Shown: positions 1 through 7,475 of the stretch, in pieces
Layout of the letters: each line of letters starts with the position of its first letter
How positions within the stretch are numbered: position 1 is the first letter of the stretch
NCBI GenBank assembly: GCA_021828575.1
Contig: JAJZEL010000217.1
Coordinates: 1 to 10,872, forward strand
DNA from: Pseudomonadota bacterium
Lineage (GTDB): Bacteria > Pseudomonadota > Gammaproteobacteria > Burkholderiales > Ferrovaceae
Direction of reading: 5' to 3'
DNA: 10,872 nt
Program-made: the position numbers and the translations under genes
The notes under the pieces: generated by a model
The model's database searches: none
What the model was told of the DNA's origin: nothing
What the model saw: the letters and a program-made list of their open reading frames with translations, nothing else

Positions 1-879
1 TTGGCTGGGCAATGTGCGCTGGACCAGTTCTTCCAGTCGCGCTGACATGGCAAGCAGCGCATTCAGGTCCAACCCCGTGTTGTAACCCATGAGTTCCAGC
101 ATGTGAACCGCGTCTTCCGTGCAGATGTTGCCTGTGGCTCCGGGAGCGTAAGGACATCCTCCCAGACCGCCCAGAGATGCGTCAAAATGGCGAACGCCTG
201 CCTGGACTGCCGTGACCACGTTGGCCAGTCCCATTCCCCTTGTGTTGTGAAAATGAAGGGTCACTTCCATGTCAGGGCACAAGGTCAGGGCTTTTTCGCA
301 CAGTTGACCCACCGCTGCAGGGTTGGCCATGCCTGTCGTATCACACAGCGAGACCCCGCGAACTCCCAGGTCGGCAAAACGTTGCACCCACTTCAGGACT
401 TCTTCCTGCGTGACCGTGCCTTCGATGGAACAACCAAAACAGGTGGAAAGGGAAGCATTCACTGGCACCTTGCCATCCTGGGCCAGGAGAATGACCTCCT
501 GGTGTTGTTTGAACGAGTTTTCTCGGCTCGTGCGCAGGTTGGCCTGATTATGGGACTCGCTGACGGACATGACCAGATTGAAGGCATCCACTCCCACTTT
601 CAGGGCACGTTCCGCACCGCGGACGTTGGGGATGAGTGCTGTATATTCCACGTCAGGATTACGGCGAATGCCTTGCAAGACCGCTTCAGCGTCGGCCAGC
701 ATGGGAATGGCCTTGGGGTTGGTGAAAGAAGTCACCTCGATGGCATGGTATCCCGCCTGGCTCATTTGATCGATCAGGGCAATCTTGTCTTCCGTGGGAA
801 TGAAACGAGGTTCCGATTGAAAGCCGTCCCGGGTCACCACTTCAATCATGTGCACGTGGGGTCGTGACAATGAGGTCAT
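1..879 (-). CDS. Hydroxymethylglutaryl-CoA lyase family protein (3' end outside window)
   Basis: DRE-TIM metallolyase of the HMG-CoA lyase type, which cleaves HMG-CoA to acetoacetate and acetyl-CoA in leucine/ketone-body metabolism, probably in the cytosol. 293 codons are open to the window edge; family members are about 300 residues, so only a short C-terminal piece is missing. Visible residues: Arg17-Asp18 in the TRDGFQ segment (catalytic Arg and metal-binding Asp), Glu48 (IEVTSF), His209 and His211 in the HFHNTRG metal-binding stretch, and the family signature GGLGGCPYAPGATGN at 237-251 with active-site Cys242 and Asn251. The ATG at 879 overlaps the TGA of the upstream CoA-transferase (ATGA), and AAGGAG at 887-892 lies 7 nt upstream, so the two are co-translated. 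A related lyase acting on another 3-hydroxy-3-methyl acyl-CoA cannot be excluded. The family call is firm; the substrate is inferred. Confidence 0.93.
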   Translation of the reverse strand, partial: MTSLSRPHVHMIEVVTRDGFQSEPRFIPTEDKIALIDQMSQAGYHAIEVTSFTNPKAIPMLADAEAVLQGIRRNPDVEYTALIPNVRGAERALKVGVDAFNLVMSVSESHNQANLRTSRENSFKQHQEVILLAQDGKVPVNASLSTCFGCSIEGTVTQEEVLKWVQRFADLGVRGVSLCDTTGMANPAAVGQLCEKALTLCPDMEVTLHFHNTRGMGLANVVTAVQAGVRHFDASLGGLGGCPYAPGATGNICTEDAVHMLELMGYNTGLDLNALLAMSARLEELVQRTLPSQ

Positions 880-2087
880 GCAACGACTCCTTCACTGCGC
901 AACTGGGCGATGCGTTCAGCGGAATAGCCCAAGCTCTGCAGTATGTGGTCGGTATCTTCGCCCAGCGTGGGAGCACGACGCCGGATCTGCCCAGGCGTGC
1001 GTGAAAGCTTGGGAACGATGCCAGGCACTTCCAGTGAAAGTCCCTGGGCCGTCTGTGTGGTCAGGATCATGTCGCGCGCCCTGTAGTGAGGATCTTGGTG
1101 AATATCGGCAATAGTGTAGATTCGCCCCCCTGGCACATCAGCCTCTCGCAAGTTGTCCAGCGTTTCTGAAATGGTGTGCCGACGTGTCCAGTCAGTGATG
1201 GCCCCATCAATTTCGCTGGCTCGCCGGCTGCGTCCGGCATTGTTTTGCAGGTCAGGGTCTTCGGCCAGATCGTGTCGTCCCATGAGTGCCATGAGACGTC
1301 TGAATATGCTGTCGCCATTGCCGGCCACCAGCACCCAGCCATCCTTGCAGGGATAGGCATTGCTTGGGGTGATGCCAGGCAGGGCGCTGCCTGCCGGGCC
1401 ACGGATGGCACCGAAGGCACTGTACTCCGGCAAGAGGCTTTCCATGCAGTTGAAGACGGCTTCATACAAGGCCACATCCACTACCTGTCCCTTGCCACCA
1501 TTGCGTTGCCTTTCCTGCAGGGCTGCCAGGACACCGATGGTGCCATGCAAGGCAGCCAGCGTGTCCCCAATGCTGACGCCCACACGTACCGGCACTTCGT
1601 CCGGTTGGCCCGTCAGGTGACGCAGGCCTCCTATGGCTTCACCCACCACGCCAAAGCCTGGTTGGTCCCGATAGGGGCCCGTTTGACCGTAACCGGAAAT
1701 GCGCAGCAGAACCAACCCGGGGTTTAAACGTGCCAGGGTGTCATAATCCATGTGCCAACCTTCCAATGTCCCCGGCCGGAAATTTTCCACCAGTACATCG
1801 GCTTGTGCAGCCAGTTCGCGCGCCAGCTGCTGGCCTTCGGGTCGCCTCAGGTCAATGGCCACGGAACACTTGTTTCTGGATTGGACTTCCCACCAGACAG
1901 AAGTGCCTTCGTGGAGCATGCGCCATTTGCGCAGGGGATCACCTTGCCCCGGGGGCTCGATCTTGATCACTTCAGCTCCCAGGTCGCCCAGGGTCTTTGT
2001 GCTGAACGGACCCGCGATCAACTGTCCCATTTCGAGGACGCGCAATCCCGTCAGAGGGCCGGACGTTGTGGTATCAGAAGAGAGCAT
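876..2087 (-). CDS. Class III (CaiB/BaiF) CoA-transferase
   Basis: Formyl-CoA-transferase-fold enzyme of about 403 residues, the usual family length. It moves CoA between a donor thioester and a carboxylic acid through an aspartyl-CoA intermediate. The N-terminus carries the family pattern LRVLEMGQLIAGPF followed by LGDLGAEVIKIEPPGQGDPLR. VENFRPGTLE follows at about 100, and the likely catalytic Asp lies in VSIGDTLAALHG (Asp175 from this start). The GDPLRKW...EGTSVWWEVQSRNK style recalls the SUGCT (succinyl-CoA:glutarate/HMG CoA-transferase) branch. I chose the ATG at 2087; an in-frame GTG two codons upstream (2093) is possible, and TGGAA at about 9 nt favours the ATG. Its stop overlaps the start of the HMG-CoA-lyase-type gene, so the natural reading is that it makes the CoA ester which the lyase then cleaves. 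Family certain, acid substrate inferred. Confidence 0.93.
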   Translation of the reverse strand: MLSSDTTTSGPLTGLRVLEMGQLIAGPFSTKTLGDLGAEVIKIEPPGQGDPLRKWRMLHEGTSVWWEVQSRNKCSVAIDLRRPEGQQLARELAAQADVLVENFRPGTLEGWHMDYDTLARLNPGLVLLRISGYGQTGPYRDQPGFGVVGEAIGGLRHLTGQPDEVPVRVGVSIGDTLAALHGTIGVLAALQERQRNGGKGQVVDVALYEAVFNCMESLLPEYSAFGAIRGPAGSALPGITPSNAYPCKDGWVLVAGNGDSIFRRLMALMGRHDLAEDPDLQNNAGRSRRASEIDGAITDWTRRHTISETLDNLREADVPGGRIYTIADIHQDPHYRARDMILTTQTAQGLSLEVPGIVPKLSRTPGQIRRRAPTLGEDTDHILQSLGYSAERIAQLRSEGVVA

Positions 2088-2143
2088 GGGCACGATTCCA
2101 AGGTGCGGTATGGGTTGGCGATAAGTGGGCGCATCCTACCCGA

Positions 2144-2173
2144 ATTTTATCCTGCCGGGAAAAAAGGAGGCAA
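2144..2173 (-). promoter_or_regulatory. Candidate sigma-70 promoter for the CoA-transferase/lyase operon
   Basis: On the minus strand TTGCCT (2173-2168) and TAAAAT (2149-2144) are separated by 18 nt, matching the sigma-70 consensus at 4/6 and 5/6 positions. The predicted start is near 2137, giving a leader of about 50 nt. Judged by eye only. Confidence 0.4.
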
Positions 2174-2177
2174 TTTG

Positions 2178-2188
2178 CTGCAGTGCAG
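2178..2188. promoter_or_regulatory. CTGC-N3-GCAG palindrome, candidate PhaR-type operator
   Basis: CTGCAGTGCAG is a perfect 5+1+5 inverted repeat and exactly fits the CTGC-N3-GCAG pattern described for PhaR, the repressor of polyhydroxybutyrate genes. It abuts the TATAAA of the plus-strand promoter and sits 4 bp from the -35 of the divergent minus-strand promoter, a position where a bound repressor could block both. The match is seen; the identity of the binding protein is inferred, and no phaR is in the window. Confidence 0.4.
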
Positions 2189-2194
2189 TATAAA
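2189..2194 (+). promoter_or_regulatory. Candidate -10 element of the SDR/DUF748 operon
   Basis: TATAAA (5/6 to TATAAT) lies 29 nt upstream of the SDR start codon and would place transcription start near 2201, upstream of a good ribosome binding site (GGAGG, 2213-2217). No convincing -35 hexamer is seen at the right distance, so the promoter may be weak or controlled through the adjoining palindrome. Confidence 0.4.
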
Positions 2195-2223
2195 ATGCGC
2201 CCAGGGTTTCACGGAGGGTGGAC

Positions 2224-2964
2224 ATGAAGCTGAAAGACAAGGTGGCAGTGATTACAGGTGCTGCCAGTGGCATTGGTTTGGCTACGGCACTCCAGTTTGC
2301 CAAGGAAGGGGCGCGGGTGGTCGTATGTGACCTCCAGCACGCCCGTGTGCTGGAGGTGGTCATGCAGATCCGGAAGGCAGGCGGTGAGGCCAGCGGTTTC
2401 CAGATGGATGTAACGGACCGGGAACAGGTGGGTGGCGTGATCGGGGAGGTGGTGCGGCAGTCCGGGCGGGTGGACATTCTGGTCAACAATGCAGGCATTA
2501 CACAGGACGCCCGTCTGGTCAAAATGACCGAGGCCCAGTTTGACCAAGTGATCGATGTGAACCTGAAAGGGGTATTCAACTGCGCGCAGGCCGTGGTTCC
2601 CCACATGCTGGAACGGGGGGGTGGGGTCATCCTCAATGCTTCCAGTGTGGTGGGGCTGTATGGCAACTTTGGACAGACCAATTATGCTGCCAGCAAGTAT
2701 GGGGTGATTGGTTTTACCAAGACCTGGGCACGTGAATTGGGTTCGAAAGGCATCCGTGTCAATGCAGTTTGCCCAGGGTTCATTGCTACGCAAATTCTTG
2801 CCACGGTGCCCGAAAAGATCATGGCAGCCATGCGTGAACGGTCATGGCTGAACCGCATGGGGACCCCGGAGGAAGTGGCTCGGGTCTACGTCTTTCTGGC
2901 CAGTGACGATGCCAGTTATGTCAATGGCACTACGCTCGAGGTGAGCGGCGGAATTTCCCTCTAG
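2224..2964 (+). CDS. Short-chain dehydrogenase/reductase, FabG/PhaB-like
   Basis: Classical SDR of 246 residues. It has the Rossmann glycine motif TGAASGIG at 11-18, NNAG at 88-91, and the catalytic set Asn113, Ser141, Tyr154 and Lys158 (SSVVGLYGN...NYAASK). The segment after strand 2 reads VVVCDLQ, with Asp36 at the position that usually selects NAD(H) over NADP(H). This argues for an oxidative 3-hydroxyacyl(-CoA) dehydrogenase role at least as much as for fatty-acid-synthesis FabG. The start is the ATG at 2224, 6 nt after GGAGG; a GTG at 2218 overlaps that site and is unlikely. The gene diverges from the CoA-transferase/lyase pair across a possible PhaR-type operator, suggesting acetoacetyl-CoA / 3-hydroxybutyryl-CoA chemistry. 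The DUF748 gene follows 12 nt later. Family certain, substrate open. Confidence 0.93.
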   Translation: MKLKDKVAVITGAASGIGLATALQFAKEGARVVVCDLQHARVLEVVMQIRKAGGEASGFQMDVTDREQVGGVIGEVVRQSGRVDILVNNAGITQDARLVKMTEAQFDQVIDVNLKGVFNCAQAVVPHMLERGGGVILNASSVVGLYGNFGQTNYAASKYGVIGFTKTWARELGSKGIRVNAVCPGFIATQILATVPEKIMAAMRERSWLNRMGTPEEVARVYVFLASDDASYVNGTTLEVSGGISL

Positions 2965-2976
2965 CATAGGTGGTAC

Positions 2977-5900
2977 ATGGACGCCGGCCCCATTTCAGGA
3001 CAAAATGGGATCATGACACTTTCCAGAAAGATTGCGTGGGTTGTTGGTGCGTTCATTGCTCTGGTAGTCGTGTTGTCGGTGGTGGGCTATTTCCTGGTGC
3101 CGGGTCTGGTGCGATCCCAGGCCGAACAGGCGGTGGACCACCTGACTCACAGACGTTTCAGGCTGGAGGATGTGCAGTTTCATCCAATGACGCTCACGCT
3201 GGACCTTCAAGGGCTCAAACTGTATGAGCGAGATGGACGGACAGTTTTCGTGTCCCTGGATCTGCTGGAAGCCAGGGTTTCCCTGCGCTCCCTATTGCAT
3301 TTGTCACCCGTGTTGCGGGAGTTTCGTGTTGAAAAGCCCTATGTTCACATCGTCCTGCTGGGACCACATCACTACAATTTTGACGACCTGCTGACAACCC
3401 TATCAGCTTCCCCGTCCTCAGGCGGGTCGTCGGGCGTTGGTTTCGCCGTTCACAACATTCATCTGGATGATGGCGCTCTCATTCTGGATGACCGTCCTGG
3501 AAGGGCCGTTCATCAGGTTGACCACATTCGGATTGCATTGCCTTATGTGTCCACTTTTGTGTCCGATGAAGACACCTGGGTATCTCCGGCTTTTTCGGCA
3601 ATCGTTGACGGCATGCCGCTCAGTGTCCAGGGCCAGGCATTGCCTTTTGCTCCGGTTCCCCAGGCCCGTGTGCGTTTGCACCTGGAGGGCATTGATTTGC
3701 CCCGTGTGTCGAAATGGGTGCCCGTCAAAGTGCCTGTCGACGTTCATGGCGGGCGCGCAAACCTGCAGTTGGAAGGCGGTTACGAAAAACAGACAGTGAC
3801 GCTGGGCGGGACCCTGAACCTTGATCATCTGGACGTTCATGGTCACCAATGGGGTCTGTCATTGCCCAGGGCATCCATTACCCTGCGAGATGCACGCCTG
3901 AATCTGGGCACCGGAGACGGGGAACTGGCCGAAGCACGACTGGGTAGTCCGGACACACTTCATGTGGAAAGCATGGCCAAGCCATTGTATGAGGTCGAGG
4001 TGGCCCACCCGGAACTGGAATGGCATGACTTGCATTTTGGGCACCAGAAATACGGACTGGGTGCGTTGTCAGTGCATGCGGATGCCTTGCAGGCTCGTGC
4101 CGACCGATCTTCCCTGAAAATGAGTCAGGTGGGGCTGAAGGGTCAGGCGCTGGAAACCGGTCAGGGACGCTATGCGGTAGGAACACTGTCCATGACGATG
4201 GATGAAGCCCATGTGGAGGATCGCGCGCAAAAACGTTTTGGGGTGGCCCACGTTCAACAGTTCGTCCTGGATCTGCACGGGTTTGCCACTGCCATGGATC
4301 ATGGTGATATCCAGACAGCTATTGACGGGTTGCATCTCAAGGACCTCAGTGCCAGGCTTGCTTCCTTCAGGATTGAGGACCATGCCCGGCGTCATCCGGT
4401 CAAGACCACGCTGACAGATACCCATTTCGACGTGCAGGACTTTTCACCGGATCAATCCGGAGACAGCCCGATTGGACTATCGTCGAAAATTGATGCCGCA
4501 GGCAGCATCAGTCTCCAGGGAAAGGTTTCCGCCGCAAGACAGGAAGCGGATCTGGATCTGAATGTCCGGAAACTGCTGCTACCTCCCTTCCAGCCTTATT
4601 TTGGCCCGAGAATCAATTTCATGATGAATCGGGGGGCTTTGTCGGCTGCAGGCAAGGTCAGGGTGGCACGGCACCATCATCAGGAGGTAGTACTACGCTA
4701 TCAGGGCAAATTGCAGGTCAACCAGGTGTCTGTCATGGACCGGAAAGGGGCACATGAACTGTTCAACTGGCGAACCCTATACCTGGGCGGCATGGACGTG
4801 CGTTCATCACCTTTGTCAGTGAACATTCGCCAGGTGGCAATGAATCAGTTGAATGGCAAACTGGTATTGAATCCGGATGGAAAGCTCAATCTGACTGATC
4901 TGATTCTCCCGGAAACGCCTGTTGCCCATTCTGGCAGACAGAGGGGGTCGGTGGTACTAGCTAAACCTTCTGCTCCGGCTCCTGTGACCATCGGAAAAGT
5001 GACCCTGGAAAATGGCCAGATCGACTTTACCGACAACTATATCCAGCCTCATTATTCAGCACGTCTGCGCGATCTTGGTGGTGTGGTGTCGGGACTCTCC
5101 TCAACGTCGTCAGTACCTGCCACGGTGGACTTTCGTGGAGATGTCTATGATGCCCCGTTCAACATTGAAGGCCAGGTCAACCTCTTCGGTATCCAGCACT
5201 ACCTTGACATCAAGGCTCGAGCAGACGGGATAGACCTGTCCAGCCTGAGCCCTTATGCAGGCAAGTACATCGGGTATGACATCAGCAACGGCAAGCTGTC
5301 CTTCCAGGTGACTTACCATGTTGAAAACAGCGTGCTGACTGCACAGAACCATCTTGTGCTCGACCAGTTGGAGCTGGGGCATAAAGTAGACGCTCCAGGG
5401 GCACTTGACCTGCCCGTGGAATTTGCCTTGTCCCTGCTCAAGAATAACGCCGGGGTGATCGACGTTAACCTGCCCGTGGATGGGTCACTGAATGATCCCC
5501 AGTTTTCGGTGGGCGGCATTGTGCTCAAACTCGTCGGGGACATCATCAAGAAAACAGTGGAAGCCCCTTTTGAATTCATCGCCGGTTTCTTCGAGCACAG
5601 TGAAACAGCCTCATGGATGGCATTTGATCCTGGCCGGGCGCGCATTACCCAGGAAGGGCAAACCCATCTCCGTTCGCTGGCCCATGCCCTGAATGAGCAT
5701 GCCCGCCTCAATCTGGACATTGAGGGGCGCGCCGACTTGGAAACTGATCAGGAAGGGCTCAAGCGTGCCTTGATGGAGCGCAGTGTCAGAAAGGAATACG
5801 AGCGGGAACAACTGGCCTCCGGTCACGCTGTTTCCAGAGACATCACCGGGCATGTGGAAGTGCCCAAGATGCTTTACCCCCAATTGCTGACCAAAATCTA

Positions 5901-6174
5901 TGATCAGGCGCCATTTCCCAAACCACGCAACCTGCTGGGATTCACCAAGTCATTGCCTGTGTCGGAAATGGAAAAGCTGTTGATGACCAATACCTCCATT
6001 ACGCCACAGAGGTTGACTGAGCTGGCTCAGCGGAGGGCACAGGTGGTTCAGGACTGGCTGGTTCATCAGGAACATATTTCGCCTCAACGGCTGTTCATCA
6101 TGCAGGGGGCCAAACGTGATGATGCTGTTTCTGCGAGGGCAGTGCCCAACCGGGTGGATTTTTTCCTCAAGTGA
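2977..6174 (+). CDS. DUF748 (AsmA-like) envelope protein
   Basis: Large 1065-residue protein with one N-terminal membrane anchor (about residues 17-40, IAWVVGAFIALVVVLSVVGYF) and a long beta-rich periplasmic body. The segments resemble those of DUF748 proteins, which are related to the AsmA/TamB bridge-like family, for example LRDLGGVVSGLSS, FNIEGQVNLFG and the NKLVLDQLELG-like stretch NHLVLDQLELGHKV near 785-800. The C-terminal part (about 880-1065) looks like the family's OmpA-like tail: MAFDPGRARITQEGQ, then LNLDIEGRAD, and finally RAQVVQDWL...VPNRVDFFLK. Family members are thought to act in envelope maintenance or lipid transfer; no precise function can be given here. The ATG at 2977 follows AGGTGG; an internal ATG at 3013 just before the membrane helix is the alternative. 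It begins 12 nt after the SDR, so is probably co-transcribed, and its end overlaps the convergent response regulator by 8 nt. Confidence 0.88.
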   Translation: MDAGPISGQNGIMTLSRKIAWVVGAFIALVVVLSVVGYFLVPGLVRSQAEQAVDHLTHRRFRLEDVQFHPMTLTLDLQGLKLYERDGRTVFVSLDLLEARVSLRSLLHLSPVLREFRVEKPYVHIVLLGPHHYNFDDLLTTLSASPSSGGSSGVGFAVHNIHLDDGALILDDRPGRAVHQVDHIRIALPYVSTFVSDEDTWVSPAFSAIVDGMPLSVQGQALPFAPVPQARVRLHLEGIDLPRVSKWVPVKVPVDVHGGRANLQLEGGYEKQTVTLGGTLNLDHLDVHGHQWGLSLPRASITLRDARLNLGTGDGELAEARLGSPDTLHVESMAKPLYEVEVAHPELEWHDLHFGHQKYGLGALSVHADALQARADRSSLKMSQVGLKGQALETGQGRYAVGTLSMTMDEAHVEDRAQKRFGVAHVQQFVLDLHGFATAMDHGDIQTAIDGLHLKDLSARLASFRIEDHARRHPVKTTLTDTHFDVQDFSPDQSGDSPIGLSSKIDAAGSISLQGKVSAARQEADLDLNVRKLLLPPFQPYFGPRINFMMNRGALSAAGKVRVARHHHQEVVLRYQGKLQVNQVSVMDRKGAHELFNWRTLYLGGMDVRSSPLSVNIRQVAMNQLNGKLVLNPDGKLNLTDLILPETPVAHSGRQRGSVVLAKPSAPAPVTIGKVTLENGQIDFTDNYIQPHYSARLRDLGGVVSGLSSTSSVPATVDFRGDVYDAPFNIEGQVNLFGIQHYLDIKARADGIDLSSLSPYAGKYIGYDISNGKLSFQVTYHVENSVLTAQNHLVLDQLELGHKVDAPGALDLPVEFALSLLKNNAGVIDVNLPVDGSLNDPQFSVGGIVLKLVGDIIKKTVEAPFEFIAGFFEHSETASWMAFDPGRARITQEGQTHLRSLAHALNEHARLNLDIEGRADLETDQEGLKRALMERSVRKEYEREQLASGHAVSRDITGHVEVPKMLYPQLLTKIYDQAPFPKPRNLLGFTKSLPVSEMEKLLMTNTSITPQRLTELAQRRAQVVQDWLVHQEHISPQRLFIMQGAKRDDAVSARAVPNRVDFFLK

Positions 6175-6805
6175 CGAGGTTATGGGTGATGGCGTAATGA
6201 ATCATTTCAGCATTAGTCCGAAAATGCATTTTTTCCATCATGCGCGCACGATATACGCTGACCGTCTTGGCGCTGAGTGACATGATTTCAGCCATTTCGC
6301 TGAGTTTTTTTCCTGAGGCGATCAGGCACAAAGTTTGATATTCCCGGTGGCTCAGGGCTTGATGCGGATGTTCGTGCTGGGGTTGAAGGAGGTTTTCTGC
6401 CAGCTGTAGGGCCAGATCGGCACTGATGAAACGTTTGCCACTGGCCACCTGACGTACGGCGGCCACCAGATCGGTCAGTGCGCTTTGCTTGTTCAGATAG
6501 GCAGAGGCTCCAGCCTTGAGGGAGCGCATGGCGTACTCTTGTTCAGAGTACATGCTGAGAATCACCACAGGAAGATCCGGGTGGCTGGCCTTCAGTTTTT
6601 TCAGTACATCAATGCCATGTTCGCCTGGCATGTTGATATCAAGAAGCACCACATCGTAATGATTTTCCCGGACCAGTTTGAGTGCTTCCATGCCACTTTC
6701 TGCTTCCCCGGTGACGCGCAGGTCAGGTGTGTCCTGCAGTAACAGATGAATGCCCTTGCGGATGATGGAATGGTCATCTACCACAAGCACATTGATCATT
6801 TTCAT
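6167..6805 (-). CDS. NarL/FixJ (LuxR-type) two-component response regulator
   Basis: Cytoplasmic DNA-binding regulator of 212 residues. The receiver domain (1-120) shows the acidic pair Asp10-Asp11, phospho-acceptor Asp56 (VVLLDINMPG), Ser84 (VVILSMYS, the usual Thr/Ser switch) and Lys106. A linker follows, then a LuxR-type helix-turn-helix at about 150-195 (LSHREYQTLCLIASGKKLSEMA and LSAKTVSVYRARMMEKM). The overall pattern is like UvrY/GacA-group regulators, but the target cannot be deduced. The ATG at 6805 has AAGGA about 7 nt upstream. No histidine kinase gene is in the window, so it is an orphan here. It lies 70 nt downstream of ubiC on the same strand and may share its transcript. Its last codons overlap the end of the DUF748 gene by 8 nt in convergent orientation. 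Confidence 0.93.
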   Translation of the reverse strand: MKMINVLVVDDHSIIRKGIHLLLQDTPDLRVTGEAESGMEALKLVRENHYDVVLLDINMPGEHGIDVLKKLKASHPDLPVVILSMYSEQEYAMRSLKAGASAYLNKQSALTDLVAAVRQVASGKRFISADLALQLAENLLQPQHEHPHQALSHREYQTLCLIASGKKLSEMAEIMSLSAKTVSVYRARMMEKMHFRTNAEMIHYAITHNLVT

Positions 6806-6875
6806 GGCGCATCCTTCTTCGAGGGGGGTCCCGGGGAAATACTCGCAACGACCAATTGCACGGAATTCTAGCAGT

Positions 6876-7439
6876 TTAACGCCATTTTCGTGTTGTGATG
6901 CAGGCGTTTTTCCATAGACCGGATAAGAGGAACACTTCGGTCACCAGCAAACCTGCTCCGCGGTGGCGGAACAGTGAACGACGGGCGGGCAACGAATGGA
7001 ATGGCATTTCATTCCGTTGGGTCAGGGTGTGGTTCCGCCCGAGTTTTTGGTAGTGCAGACTGGACCGTGCGATGCGCCTTGAAGAAAACAGGGTTTCGCC
7101 CAGAGGGCGGTTACCCTGGCGGTGCAGCAAGTTCCATGGGCCGCGCAAATGCTTGCGACTCATGGCCGTGTGGGCAAATACCAGGGGCTCTGTTCCAGAC
7201 AGGAGCAGCACCTCCCGAACCCAGGCATATTCGTTTCGGCGTAAGCCCAGCAGAGGGGCCTCATCCAGGGTGGCTCGACGGAATCCCTGATGCAGCACGC
7301 GTACGCCAAAATCAGGAAACAGGGCCTTCAATGCGGCTGTAAGTGAACCATCATGGGTGATGAGCGGATACAGGGCAGTGGGTACCTGATGGCGCAACAG
7401 GGCGGGTTTCCAGGTTTCTCTGGGGAAGCTCGGTAGCAT
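6876..7439 (-). CDS. ubiC: Chorismate lyase (chorismate--pyruvate lyase)
   Basis: Removes pyruvate from chorismate to give 4-hydroxybenzoate, the ring precursor of ubiquinone; a soluble cytoplasmic enzyme. 187 residues, slightly longer than E. coli UbiC (165). Recognised by SLTAALKALFPDFGVRVL, YAWVREVLLLSG with Arg75 (equivalent of active-site Arg76), PLVFAHTAMSRKHL, GNRPLGETLF with Gly114, and LLVTEVFLLSGL with catalytic Glu168 (Glu155 in E. coli). The C-terminus ends in a basic tail. The usual partner ubiA is not adjacent in this window. It diverges from a quinone oxidoreductase gene with only 36 bp between start codons. No strong ribosome binding site precedes the ATG at 7439. Confidence 0.92.
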   Translation of the reverse strand: MLPSFPRETWKPALLRHQVPTALYPLITHDGSLTAALKALFPDFGVRVLHQGFRRATLDEAPLLGLRRNEYAWVREVLLLSGTEPLVFAHTAMSRKHLRGPWNLLHRQGNRPLGETLFSSRRIARSSLHYQKLGRNHTLTQRNEMPFHSLPARRSLFRHRGAGLLVTEVFLLSGLWKNACITTRKWR

Positions 7440-7444
7440 GAGGC

Positions 7445-7453
7445 ATTATCCCA
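7445..7453 (-). promoter_or_regulatory. Candidate extended -10 promoter of ubiC
   Basis: On the minus strand TGGGATAAT (TGn followed by GATAAT, 5/6 to consensus) ends at 7445, placing +1 at about 7438-7439, on the ubiC ATG itself. No good -35 is visible. If used, the mRNA would be nearly or fully leaderless. Confidence 0.35.
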
Positions 7454-7460
7454 CAGAGGA

Positions 7461-7469
7461 TGCTATTCT
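7461..7469 (+). promoter_or_regulatory. Candidate extended -10 promoter of the quinone oxidoreductase gene
   Basis: TGCTATTCT (TGn plus TATTCT, 4/6) ends 6 nt before the ATG at 7476, so +1 would fall on or next to the start codon. The only purine-rich stretch upstream (GAGGA, 7456-7460) is 15 nt from the ATG, too far for a normal ribosome binding site. Confidence 0.33.
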
Positions 7470-7475
7470 CACCGC

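Noticed and set aside
103..867. 254-codon open frame on the plus strand
   Set aside because: It lies antisense to the HMG-CoA-lyase-type gene, whose conserved motifs are unbroken; the translation is low in recognisable domains and looks like a frame shadow.
1176..2330. Long plus-strand open frames (1176-1727, 1752-2330)
   Set aside because: They run antisense to the CoA-transferase and, for the second, through the divergent promoter region into the SDR; no family features.
6806..6875. CCCGGG-centred symmetry and a TATTTC -10 for the response regulator
   Set aside because: The palindrome is only the common 6-bp CCCGGG and no -35 of quality sits at a proper distance; not enough to call a promoter or hairpin.
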